Source: JAZLJD01 sp045617725
Lineage (GTDB): Bacteria > Bacillota > Clostridia > Lachnospirales > Lachnospiraceae
Direction of reading: 5' to 3'
NCBI GenBank assembly: GCA_045617725.1
Contig: JAZLJD010000027.1
Coordinates: 1 to 39,881 of the forward strand
DNA length: 39,881 nucleotides
The notes under the pieces were generated by a model, which was not told the DNA's origin, ran no database searches, and saw only the letters and a list, made by a program, of their open reading frames with translations. Position numbers and translations under genes: made by a program. Positions 1 to 7,143 of this stretch are shown piece by piece. Numbering within the stretch: the first letter of the stretch is position 1; every line of letters begins with the position of its first letter.

Positions 1-59
1 ACATACTGAACCGCATCCAGCTTAAACTGTTTGTCGTGTTGTTTACTTTTACGTGGCAT
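1..59 (-). CDS. IS3-type transposase OrfA, N-terminal fragment cut by the window edge
   Basis: The minus strand opens with an ATG at 59-57, preceded by a strong AGAGGAGGA ribosome binding site about 7 bases upstream. Nineteen codons are visible, translating to MPRKSKQHDKQFKLDAVQYV, with the last codon incomplete. The basic start followed by a (Q/E)FKLDAV pattern is typical of the HTH_Tnp_1 helix-turn-helix at the start of IS3/IS911-family OrfA proteins. The rest of the gene lies outside the window, so intactness and IS boundaries cannot be judged. Another HTH_Tnp_1-type transposase is possible. Confidence 0.6.
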   Translation of the reverse strand, partial: MPRKSKQHDKQFKLDAVQY

Positions 60-361
60 GATGAGATCCTCCTCTTTGGATATAATACTATTTTTTAAGA
101 GAAATCTCATTTTAATTTGAACTATTTATATACTAACAGCACTGTATCTCGGAGTGGTAAGTTGGATATTCTGAAAATGAGGGATGATTTGGAAAATATA
201 GTCGAGATATAGTGAGTACATAGCATTATTGATATGTTCCCCGTAGGAAAAAATATGAAGATAATAGAAAAAATAAATATAGTAGACAGGCGAAAAATCG
301 AATGGCCCCTTTGCGTGGAGCGTAGATAGTGGTTCACCGAAGGTAATTTCGTAAGATAAAG
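60..361. other. AT-rich intergenic stretch without a recognisable gene
   Basis: This stretch lies between the transposase start and the structured repeat. It holds the transposase ribosome binding site (about 66-75, minus strand). A 37-codon plus-strand open frame ends at the TAG near 215, but it has no start with a ribosome binding site. I see no convincing IS end, terminator or RNA gene. Long minus-strand open frames crossing this area run through the repeat and look like chance. Confidence 0.5.
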
Positions 362-481
362 ATAGTGTGAAAAATGCAAAGCATTTTTCACGCGACACTT
401 TGTGTCGCAATCCGTAGCAGCTTCGCTGCAATGCAGTGAAGGGCTAAATATACCGGATTGCGAAATGCGGGGATTAGTATG
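362..481 (+). repeat. Structured intergenic repeat, copy 1
   Basis: A segment of about 120 bases is nearly identical to 32940-33058. It contains a perfect hairpin at 367-391 (GTGAAAAATGC / GCATTTTTCAC), a second at 392-408 (GCGACAC-TTT-GTGTCGC), and an outer stem pairing CGCAATCCG (406-414) with CGGATTGCG (454-462). The outer stem encloses a small hairpin GCAGC-TTC-GCTGC (417-429). It ends with GCGGGGA and an ATG at 479. Hairpin 2 and the outer stem share CGC (406-408), so they cannot both form fully, which would allow two alternative folds. Here the ATG opens a 25-codon frame that overlaps the start of the next gene. It could be a MITE-like repeat or a cis-acting RNA element. Confidence 0.85.
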
Positions 482-556
482 AAAACAACGGTCTTTTCGG
501 ACATGATAGGAAGATGTGTATGGAAGAAATATTACAGGATGACCTTTTGGTTTTAA
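479..556 (+). CDS. Possible 25-codon leader ORF started by the repeat
   Basis: The ATG at the 3' end of repeat copy 1, preceded by GCGGGGA at 5-base spacing, opens a frame of 25 codons ending in TAA at 554-556. It overlaps the likely start of the kinase gene at 520 in a different frame, so it could act in translational coupling. The peptide (starting MKTTVFSDMIGRC) resembles nothing I know. The equivalent ATG in copy 2 is the start of the GH26 gene, which is why this one is recorded. Chance is a real alternative. Confidence 0.25.
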   Translation: MKTTVFSDMIGRCVWKKYYRMTFWF

Positions 557-1353
557 ATAAGGCAGAGGGCCTTGCAAGAATCGGGCAGGGGAATACGGCG
601 GAAATTTATGAATATGACCGCGACAGGATTCTGAAGCTGTTTCGCGATGGCTTCCCGGAGCAGGGGGTTATCAAGGAATGGGCCATAACAAAAAGAATTC
701 AGGAAGTGTATGACGGGGTGCCCAAGGCACTCAAATACGTAGTTTATGAGAATCGCCGCGGCATTTTGTACGAAAAAGCTTCCGGTATGGATATGTTTTC
801 GATTATGCGTGTTAAGCCGTTTTCGGTCTTTTGCATGGGCAAAAGAATCGCATCCATACAAAGCGGAATTCACAAAACAGAAATCGATGGAGTGTTGAAG
901 GTTAAAGAAAAACTCGCGCAGGAAATAGGCTGGGTGGAAGACCTTACATCGAAAGAAAAAGACGACATAATAGGCATTTTGAATACCCTGCCGGCCAAAA
1001 ACAATTTGTGCCATTTTGATTTTCATCCGGGGAATGTCATGGTTAATGACTCGGAATACAGAGTAATAGACTGGCTGACTGCCTGTTCGGGGGATCCGGC
1101 TGCGGATATCGCGAGGACCTGGTTACTCTTAAAGTATGGTCAAATGCGAGATGCGGATTGGAAAACAAGACTTGTGGTTTCCGTGGTAAAAACCGTGATT
1201 CGAGGACAGTATCTTCGTACGGTGTGCAGGCTTTCGAAGATTCCCAAAACTGAGGTTAAAAAATGGATTGTTCCGGTAGCTGCGGCGAGACTGTCCGAAT
1301 GGCTACCCGACAGCGAGAGAGCACAACTGCACAAACTGATTAAAAGCAGGTAG
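520..1353 (+). CDS. APH/choline-kinase-like phosphotransferase
   Basis: A soluble protein of 277 residues with the aminoglycoside phosphotransferase fold. The N-lobe shows a glycine-rich nucleotide loop (ARIGQGNTAEIYEY) and an ILKLF lysine strand. The C-lobe has the catalytic loop HFDFHPGN, with Asp as base and Asn for metal, and the metal-binding Asp in VIDW. The substrate cannot be read from sequence; family members phosphorylate aminoglycosides, choline, homoserine or other small hydroxyl compounds. ATG 520 is chosen over ATG 514 because AGGAAG at 508-513 lies 6 bases from it, whereas it touches 514. The gene converges on the GH18 gene with only 8 bases between stop codons. Confidence 0.8.
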   Translation: MEEILQDDLLVLNKAEGLARIGQGNTAEIYEYDRDRILKLFRDGFPEQGVIKEWAITKRIQEVYDGVPKALKYVVYENRRGILYEKASGMDMFSIMRVKPFSVFCMGKRIASIQSGIHKTEIDGVLKVKEKLAQEIGWVEDLTSKEKDDIIGILNTLPAKNNLCHFDFHPGNVMVNDSEYRVIDWLTACSGDPAADIARTWLLLKYGQMRDADWKTRLVVSVVKTVIRGQYLRTVCRLSKIPKTEVKKWIVPVAAARLSEWLPDSERAQLHKLIKSR

Positions 1354-1361
1354 AAAACATC

Positions 1362-2402
1362 CTACGGATATCGCCAAAGGGATATTCGTTCATAGCCTAA
1401 GTCTTTTATTACATTGCTCCATTCCTCTATGGTTTCATCGCCGGCGTACCATATCGTATGGGAAAGGCCGGCATCGTCTACATAGGTAACGACCAGGTCA
1501 AAGCTGTCCGGATCGCGTACCGGAGTCAGATTGTATTTTTCAAGCAATGCATTGATTTCAGAATTCTGAAGTTGGGTAACACTTCAATCCTCCGCCCAGT
1601 CAAACCCTCCGTTTGCCAAAGCAAAATTGACAGAAGCACCCAGAGGTTCCATCTTGGCAACCATTTCCTTAAGGAAAGAAGGATTTGCTTTGGGACCCGG
1701 CTCCGTACCATCTCCGTAAAGGTTGTAGCACATCATTACGTATTCCGGACCTTCGGGCCAGTCGAACGCATCGATGGGAGCACCGGGCTCAAACAAAACG
1801 CGCAATTTCAGGCCCTCAGAGTGGGTTCTTTCATATAGTTGACTTATAAAGTCAACAAAAGCACTCCACAATTCCATATCTCTTTTTATCGCTTCGTAGT
1901 CTATTTCGACTCCACTATAGCCGACTCCTTTAGTCAATGCGATGATTTCGTCAATATGATGCAGGGTAGCAGTCTCATTTTTAAGCAGAGACTGAACCAG
2001 TGCACGGTCCTTGAGCTTGGAGCCTTTTGCCGTAATTTGGTCATTTACAAATGTAAGGTAGGATTCCTTCCGATCAAAGATTCCCAAATCCTTCAGTTCC
2101 GTAGTGAGTACGGCGGTTCCCTCCGGAATAAATGCCTTGCCGCTTTCGTCATAATAAGCGGCAAAAAATCCTATCGCATCGTAGCTTTCCTCATGGTCCT
2201 TAAGCGCCGTTGTAAGTCCTTTTGTATCCCAATAGGTCGCCCACACAAATCGTGATGATACAGACATAGCCTCTTCCTCCGTTTTATTGCAACCACTCAG
2301 CAAGGTCATACTAAGTAAGCCGCACAAAAGAAAACCGGGGAAAAAGAATCCCGGTTTTCTTTGGCTTGATTTCATGCCGTGGAATTTACAATTTACAAAC
2401 AT
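1362..2402 (-). pseudogene. GH18-type glycosidase lipoprotein interrupted by in-frame TGA
   Basis: The frame reads from ATG 2402 (GAGG 5 bases upstream; ATG 2375 is an alternative) to a TGA at 1586-1584, codon 273. It then continues open in the same frame for 73 more codons to TAG at 1364. The N-terminus is a lipoprotein signal with lipobox LSGC (Cys38). The segment YSGVEIDYE (about 163-170) matches the GH18 catalytic strand, with the acid Glu retained at about 170. The part after the TGA ends in TIWYAGDETIEEWSNVIKD and SLWRY, which is the usual last strand and helix of GH18-like barrels. So this was, or is, one gene of 346 codons. A CGA-to-TGA or TGG-to-TGA change, or a sequencing error, would explain it. 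It follows the GGDEF-GH43 gene directly. Truncation should remove the end of the barrel. Confidence 0.8.
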
Positions 2403-2442
2403 AACAACCTCAACTGCGATAGTAAACATAGGGCGGGCCAAA

Positions 2443-5400
2443 TCAGTCGTACGCCAGGTCTTCCTTTTTGGCCCAGGTACAAATACCGCTACTGGTCAAA
2501 CCACCCATAACGACGGTAGTTTTGTTCTTTTCCTTATCAAGCCCCTTCTCATAATGGATGATTTCCCTAACAGGGCCGTATTCGAGTTGCAAAGTAAACG
2601 GATCCAGCTTTTTCCAGGTTCCGATTACAGAAGCCATTTCCAGACGGCCGCCTTTTTGGATGCTCATAGGATGGGCATGCTGGATTCCCTGCGGAATGGA
2701 AGGCCGTAGTTCAATTCTTTCGTACTCGCCATAAAGAAGATCATCCCGAACCTCAAGCAAGGCCTCTGCATTGTGGGGCTCGCCCAGTGTAATCGGCCAA
2801 CCGTCGGGAGTCATAATCATTTTGCGTATCTGAAGAAGCCCCGGACCGGGATCGTTGTTGAAGGACAGCTTTCGTATATGATTTACAAGATACATCTCGC
2901 CATTTTCACGAAGAAGCACCGAATTGTGTCCGGGACCCATCATCGCGTCCCCGGTAAGGTACCTGTAACCACAGGAAATCATCAAACCGGTAGAGCAGCC
3001 GGTATCACGGATGTCCGTCATATCCACACCGTTAAAATCAACGTAGGGACCGGTAATGCATTTGCTTCTGCCTACACGGATGTTGTAATCGGATTTTAGG
3101 GAACCATAAGAAACAAACAGGTAGTAGTATTCGGTTCCGGGATGATAAATAATATAAGGTCCTTCTATAGCACCGTCATTCCACAAAGGCCGTCTTGCAA
3201 TACATTTGCCAAGGCTTTCTCCTTCCTTCAAAAGACCGGTCTCTTTGTCTAGTTCCACGATATGTATGCCGCCCCAGAAGGAGCCGTAGACCATATACTG
3301 TCTGTGATTTGATGCATCTTCGATGATATTGGCATCAATGGCATTGACATCTCCGGTATCATCGGTCTTTACTACAATTCCCTTGGGAATGAAGGGTCCT
3401 TCCGGACTGTCTGCAACCGCAAGGAAGATACACGACTGACGTACACCCCAACTTGAGTTAGAGCAATAGAGACGGTATTCGCTACCTACCTTTACTATAT
3501 CGGGAGCCCAAATCGCCTCTGATTTAGTCCAGGAGATTGCTTCGGGGCAGGGCTTGCCAACCACGGTTCCGATGCTTTTCCAATGAATCATATCACTTGA
3601 TTTGAAACCTGCACCGCCGGTTCCGTATATATAGAATTGCCTGCTTTCTTTATCTTCAAAAATAGCCGGATCGTGGACGCTTATGTCGGTTATGACGACT
3701 TCATCGATGTCATCGTCTTTTACGTAGCCGTCTGAGTTCAAAAAACGCTCATAGATCTGCCGTATTTCAGCGCTCTCCAGTGGAGTTGAGCTAACCTGGA
3801 AGGCAGAAATCAGACCGCAGAAGGAGGGCTGGAAAACATCACCGCCCAGCCAAACCTCTTTGGGAGAAGACAGGTGCGGAACCTCCGTAAGCTCCGCGGC
3901 CGGCTCACCGTTTATGTAGATTCTGCTGATTGCGGAGATAGAATCATACGTACAAGCGACAAAGGTCCACTTGCCGACCGTTATTGCTCCGGTCATTAAG
4001 TCATGCCACTCGTTCATCTTTGTATCATCAAGCCAGCGAACCATACTTCTTCCGCCTGCTATATTGGGCATAAACGAAAGGAAACCGGCCTGATATCTGA
4101 CATAAAGGGCAGAAATCCAGTTCTGAAGTTCTCTGGGCTTAATCCACATGGAAAAGGTATATCCGTCGGTATCAAATAATCCTTCCGGGAACTTCAGTAT
4201 ATTCATCTGACTGGGGCCGCCCGGAAAGCTTACTGCACCCCATGTGTTTGAAATCCCTTTGACCAGTTCCACATCTTCGCCGATGGGGATGGCAGGACTA
4301 AAGCGTTTATCGGCCGAAAAGTCATCCAAAAACCGGAAGGATACGACGCCCTTGTCCTCTCTCAGATTCTTTTTGACATACTCGATATATTCTTCCAAAG
4401 AAAGCTTTTTACAATAGAACTCTCCGGTAGTTGCATCGCAACCACATGCCGCCAAAGCCGCCATAGTTTTGCTGTCATCCGCGCGGCAACCGACCACGGT
4501 AAACTTGAAGCTGCGTCCGAGTTTGATGATGTTTTTGAAAACATCAATACCTTTTTTGTCCTTTAAGTTATCGGAAATGAAATCACCGTCAAGCTTCAGC
4601 TTCGAGATGGGGAGCCTCTTTAGGTATCTGACACTGGAGAAGTCTTCTCCAAAGTGTGATAAACCGAGCGAAAAGCCGATTTCTTTGAGCTTGCACATGA
4701 ATTCAATGATTTTTTCGGGCATAATACGAGAACTGAACATATTCTCATCAAGATTGATTTCGATTGCTTCGGCACTTACGTTGTAGCGTGTCATAATGTC
4801 AACAAGCCTGTTAAGCTTGGTTTCATCCAGAAACAGAAGATGTGAAAACTGTACGCAGACCAGGTGATTCTTTTTAAACAAATCCTTCCAGACGGAATAC
4901 TCACTGCATACGGTTTCAAAAACATACATATCCAGTTCGTCAATCAAACCGGATTTAACAAGAATGGATCGGAAATCGTTTCTTCCGAGCAAATCGCCGT
5001 CCTTCGTTCTCCAAAGGCAGCAGGCTTCCGTGCAGATAATTCTGGAGCTTTGAAGCTGGTGAACCGGATGATACTGCACGTCAATACGATGCTCCTTAAT
5101 TGCATCAAAGAGGTCCTTTTCTATCTTATTTTCGTAATTGACCTGTTTCTCATAATCCGAATAGAAGACATAAGTATTCTTGCCTTGCTCTTTGGCATAG
5201 TACATGGCTTTGTCGGCACATTTAAGTGCATCATCCAGCCCCTTTTTCGCAGGATAGTTATGAATAATACCGATACTTGCGGAAATAATATCGAAGGCGG
5301 AATTCTTCTTTCGCAATTCACGTATGCCCTTCAGCAATTTGTCGGAGAGCAGGGCAAAGTCCTCTTTGGTAGCACTTCCCGTGAGAATGGCAGCAAACTC

Positions 5401-5643
5401 ATCACCGCCCAGGCGCGCTACAATGCAGTCCTTCGACGCAACCGTCCGGAGCATTTGGGCAAACTCAATCAGAACCTCGTCGCCTGCTTTATGCCCATAT
5501 GTATCATTCACGGTTTTAAAATTGTCCAAATCAATGAACAATACGCCCACGTTCATTTCGGGATCGATTCGGTCATACAAACCAAACAATCCCATTCTGT
5601 TATTGATACCTGTCAAATAATCCAAATAGTTTTTATTTCCCAT
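2443..5643 (-). CDS. GGDEF-EAL-LamG-GH43 fusion protein
   Basis: 1066 residues, no signal peptide or membrane segment. Residues about 5-165 form a GGDEF diguanylate cyclase domain with an intact RLGGDEF at 79-83 and no RxxD inhibitory site in front. About 170-425 is an EAL-like domain that looks inactive: the EAL motif reads EAC (206-208), the DDFG loop reads SHFG, and the EGVE motif is lost. About 430-635 is a LamG/concanavalin-type sandwich. About 650 to the end is GH43, with carboxylates in HDPAI (Asp658), AIDANI (Asp770) and IEGPY (Glu827), as in arabinanase-like members. GH43 enzymes are mostly exported or act on small sugars in the cytosol, so fusion to c-di-GMP domains is unusual. It could be a sugar-responsive c-di-GMP switch. 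The start is ATG 5643 with GGGGTG upstream; a TTG at 5655 is less likely. Confidence 0.9.
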   Translation of the reverse strand: MGNKNYLDYLTGINNRMGLFGLYDRIDPEMNVGVLFIDLDNFKTVNDTYGHKAGDEVLIEFAQMLRTVASKDCIVARLGGDEFAAILTGSATKEDFALLSDKLLKGIRELRKKNSAFDIISASIGIIHNYPAKKGLDDALKCADKAMYYAKEQGKNTYVFYSDYEKQVNYENKIEKDLFDAIKEHRIDVQYHPVHQLQSSRIICTEACCLWRTKDGDLLGRNDFRSILVKSGLIDELDMYVFETVCSEYSVWKDLFKKNHLVCVQFSHLLFLDETKLNRLVDIMTRYNVSAEAIEINLDENMFSSRIMPEKIIEFMCKLKEIGFSLGLSHFGEDFSSVRYLKRLPISKLKLDGDFISDNLKDKKGIDVFKNIIKLGRSFKFTVVGCRADDSKTMAALAACGCDATTGEFYCKKLSLEEYIEYVKKNLREDKGVVSFRFLDDFSADKRFSPAIPIGEDVELVKGISNTWGAVSFPGGPSQMNILKFPEGLFDTDGYTFSMWIKPRELQNWISALYVRYQAGFLSFMPNIAGGRSMVRWLDDTKMNEWHDLMTGAITVGKWTFVACTYDSISAISRIYINGEPAAELTEVPHLSSPKEVWLGGDVFQPSFCGLISAFQVSSTPLESAEIRQIYERFLNSDGYVKDDDIDEVVITDISVHDPAIFEDKESRQFYIYGTGGAGFKSSDMIHWKSIGTVVGKPCPEAISWTKSEAIWAPDIVKVGSEYRLYCSNSSWGVRQSCIFLAVADSPEGPFIPKGIVVKTDDTGDVNAIDANIIEDASNHRQYMVYGSFWGGIHIVELDKETGLLKEGESLGKCIARRPLWNDGAIEGPYIIYHPGTEYYYLFVSYGSLKSDYNIRVGRSKCITGPYVDFNGVDMTDIRDTGCSTGLMISCGYRYLTGDAMMGPGHNSVLLRENGEMYLVNHIRKLSFNNDPGPGLLQIRKMIMTPDGWPITLGEPHNAEALLEVRDDLLYGEYERIELRPSIPQGIQHAHPMSIQKGGRLEMASVIGTWKKLDPFTLQLEYGPVREIIHYEKGLDKEKNKTTVVMGGLTSSGICTWAKKEDLAYD

Positions 5644-5678
5644 CTTGCACCCCAAAGAGCCGGTTTGTATTTAAGCTA

Positions 5679-5707
5679 ACAATACAAAAAATAAGCAGGT
5701 TAATCAA
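5679..5707 (-). promoter_or_regulatory. Possible sigma-70 promoter of the GGDEF-GH43 gene
   Basis: On the minus strand TTGATT (5707-5702) and TATTGT (5684-5679) are separated by 17 bases, giving a transcription start near 5672 and a leader of about 30 bases. The fusion gene could therefore be expressed apart from the upstream VTC/DUF4956 genes. Confidence 0.4.
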
Positions 5708-5754
5708 TGACTTCCCCAATCTTTGCATAAGCATTTGCAAATTGCGGTACCAAT

Positions 5755-6441
5755 TTACAATTCCATAGTGGAGACCGGTTCTGCCTTGGAAATATTAATC
5801 TCAAGATTACCGTTTCGGCATCTTAATTGATCGATAAATTCTTTTTCTTTTGCGGAATCCTTAAGGATAATGTTGAAGGACAGCTTATACATGCTGCCCA
5901 TATTCGTTGTTTTTACGGATACAGCTTCACATTTTTGGGTAAACTTTTCGAATATGTCATCAAATACGCAAGTATAGTTGAGATCTTCCGGGATAGTGAT
6001 GCGTAATACCTTTTCCGGCTGTGCACCGCGTTTCAGTTTGGATACGATTTCCCCGAGTAAAAACATGGCCAGGCACATGATGACAGCAAATACTAACGCG
6101 AATGCAATATATCCCATGCCTAAAATAAGCCCGGCCCCCATAGCCATAAATATGGTTCCGATTTCCTTGGCAGTTCCCTGAGCGGAACGGAATCTGACCA
6201 GTGAAAATGCTCCGGCCACTGCAACGCCGGCCCCTACATTGCCATTGACCATCATGATTACTATACAGACTATGGCAGGAAGCATGGCAAGTGTAACTAC
6301 AAAACTGATTGTATATTTGGTCTGTATCATATAAACGCCTGCGATGATACAACCGATTACAAGACCTGCAAGAATACAGATAAGAAGCTGCGAAATACGC
6401 ACATTTCCGGGTTGGTTAAAAATACTGTTAAATAAATCCAT
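5755..6441 (-). CDS. DUF4956 membrane protein
   Basis: 228 residues. The N-terminal about 135 residues carry four to five hydrophobic helices, including the segments LLICILAGLVIGCIIAGV and FVVTLAMLPAIVCIVIM, and a conserved-looking loop GAFSLVRFRSAQGTAKEIG between them. The remaining about 90 residues form a soluble domain predicted to face the cytosol. DUF4956 proteins are known to sit beside VTC-domain and CotH genes; their function is not established. The gene starts 9 bases after the VTC gene, so the two are probably cotranscribed and may form a membrane complex. Confidence 0.85.
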   Translation of the reverse strand: MDLFNSIFNQPGNVRISQLLICILAGLVIGCIIAGVYMIQTKYTISFVVTLAMLPAIVCIVIMMVNGNVGAGVAVAGAFSLVRFRSAQGTAKEIGTIFMAMGAGLILGMGYIAFALVFAVIMCLAMFLLGEIVSKLKRGAQPEKVLRITIPEDLNYTCVFDDIFEKFTQKCEAVSVKTTNMGSMYKLSFNIILKDSAKEKEFIDQLRCRNGNLEINISKAEPVSTMEL

Positions 6442-6450
6442 GTTATTATT

Positions 6451-7143
6451 CTACCTTTCTTTTTGCATTTTTTGATAGGCTGTTCCGTATTTGGAAAAAC
6501 TTGTTTTATAGATATTGTGTTCATTGAGAAAATGAACCAACCAAAGCGGTATGGAAGCTGCGGTTTTGACCTCCATCAGAACATCGTCTTCCCCGATGAT
6601 TTGCTCTCCGTATATTTCATCCCGAAGTGACAGGTGATCGCTTCGGTACAGGATTGTATCGTCAAAGGTGATTCGAAAATCGTGATTGTCAATGCCGTAA
6701 AAGGCTTCCCGGTGATAGGAAATCAGACAGGCAGGTGCCAATCCTTCGTAAAGCTTGAAGCAGTAGTCTATCTCACGCGTAATCTGGTTGTCGAATTTCA
6801 TTACACCGGATGCGATATATTCATCCGCCTCTTTTTGCGTAATTCCAATCCGGCGTTTGTACACCACGCTTTCATATTTCTTTTTTAGTTCCAGAAAAAC
6901 CTTTGAGGAATCCTCGGTTGTTCCATAGCTCCTCAACCGAATCTTTTCTTTGTATACGGGATGCTCTGCCGACCTCCTTGCCAAAAGAAAAAGCGGCGTA
7001 TCAAAATACAGACTGCAGGTCACATTTCTTCCGTGAACATCCGGTATCATGTATTCCCGCAAAAGCGGTTGCAATTCGGCCCGCTCCCTCGAGGAAATAA
7101 GGTATTTCATCTCGTATCGCTTAAATACCATTTGATCTTTCAT
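6451..7143 (-). CDS. VTC-domain polyphosphate polymerase-like protein
   Basis: 230 residues forming a single VTC tunnel domain. Basic and acidic residues expected to line the tunnel are present: KRYEMKYL near the start, RLRSYG, the ELKKK and KRR strands in the middle, and LMEVKTAASIPLW near the end, giving alternating Glu-x-Lys and Arg-x-Arg pairs. In yeast Vtc4 this fold makes polyphosphate from ATP; bacterial members act on phosphate polymers or related triphosphates, and the true substrate here is unknown. The start ATG at 7143 has GGAG 6 bases upstream and overlaps the end of the cotH-like gene by 23 bases. The gene pairs with DUF4956 downstream. Confidence 0.85.
   Translation of the reverse strand: MKDQMVFKRYEMKYLISSRERAELQPLLREYMIPDVHGRNVTCSLYFDTPLFLLARRSAEHPVYKEKIRLRSYGTTEDSSKVFLELKKKYESVVYKRRIGITQKEADEYIASGVMKFDNQITREIDYCFKLYEGLAPACLISYHREAFYGIDNHDFRITFDDTILYRSDHLSLRDEIYGEQIIGEDDVLMEVKTAASIPLWLVHFLNEHNIYKTSFSKYGTAYQKMQKER

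Noticed and set aside
80..215. Plus-strand open stretch ending DILKMRDDLENIVEI
   Set aside because: It reads somewhat like protein but has no supported start, and the length is within chance for AT-rich DNA.
122..577. Long minus-strand open frames of 151 and 101 codons across repeat copy 1
   Set aside because: Their codons come from the repeat and AT-rich spacer; related frames appear at copy 2 only because the DNA repeats. No ribosome binding site and no protein family.
1584..1586. Selenocysteine or genetic code change at the in-frame TGA
   Set aside because: GH18 proteins have no known Sec at this place, I see no obvious SECIS-like hairpin right after the codon, and TGA serves as a normal stop in other genes here.
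1458..2255. Plus-strand frames opposite the GH18 gene
   Set aside because: They lie antisense to a clear GH18 reading frame and show no domain or ribosome binding site.
5708..5754. TTTGCA/TGCAAA inverted repeat between DUF4956 and the GGDEF fusion as terminator
   Set aside because: Weak AT-rich stem without a T-run; at most a minor operator or chance pairing.
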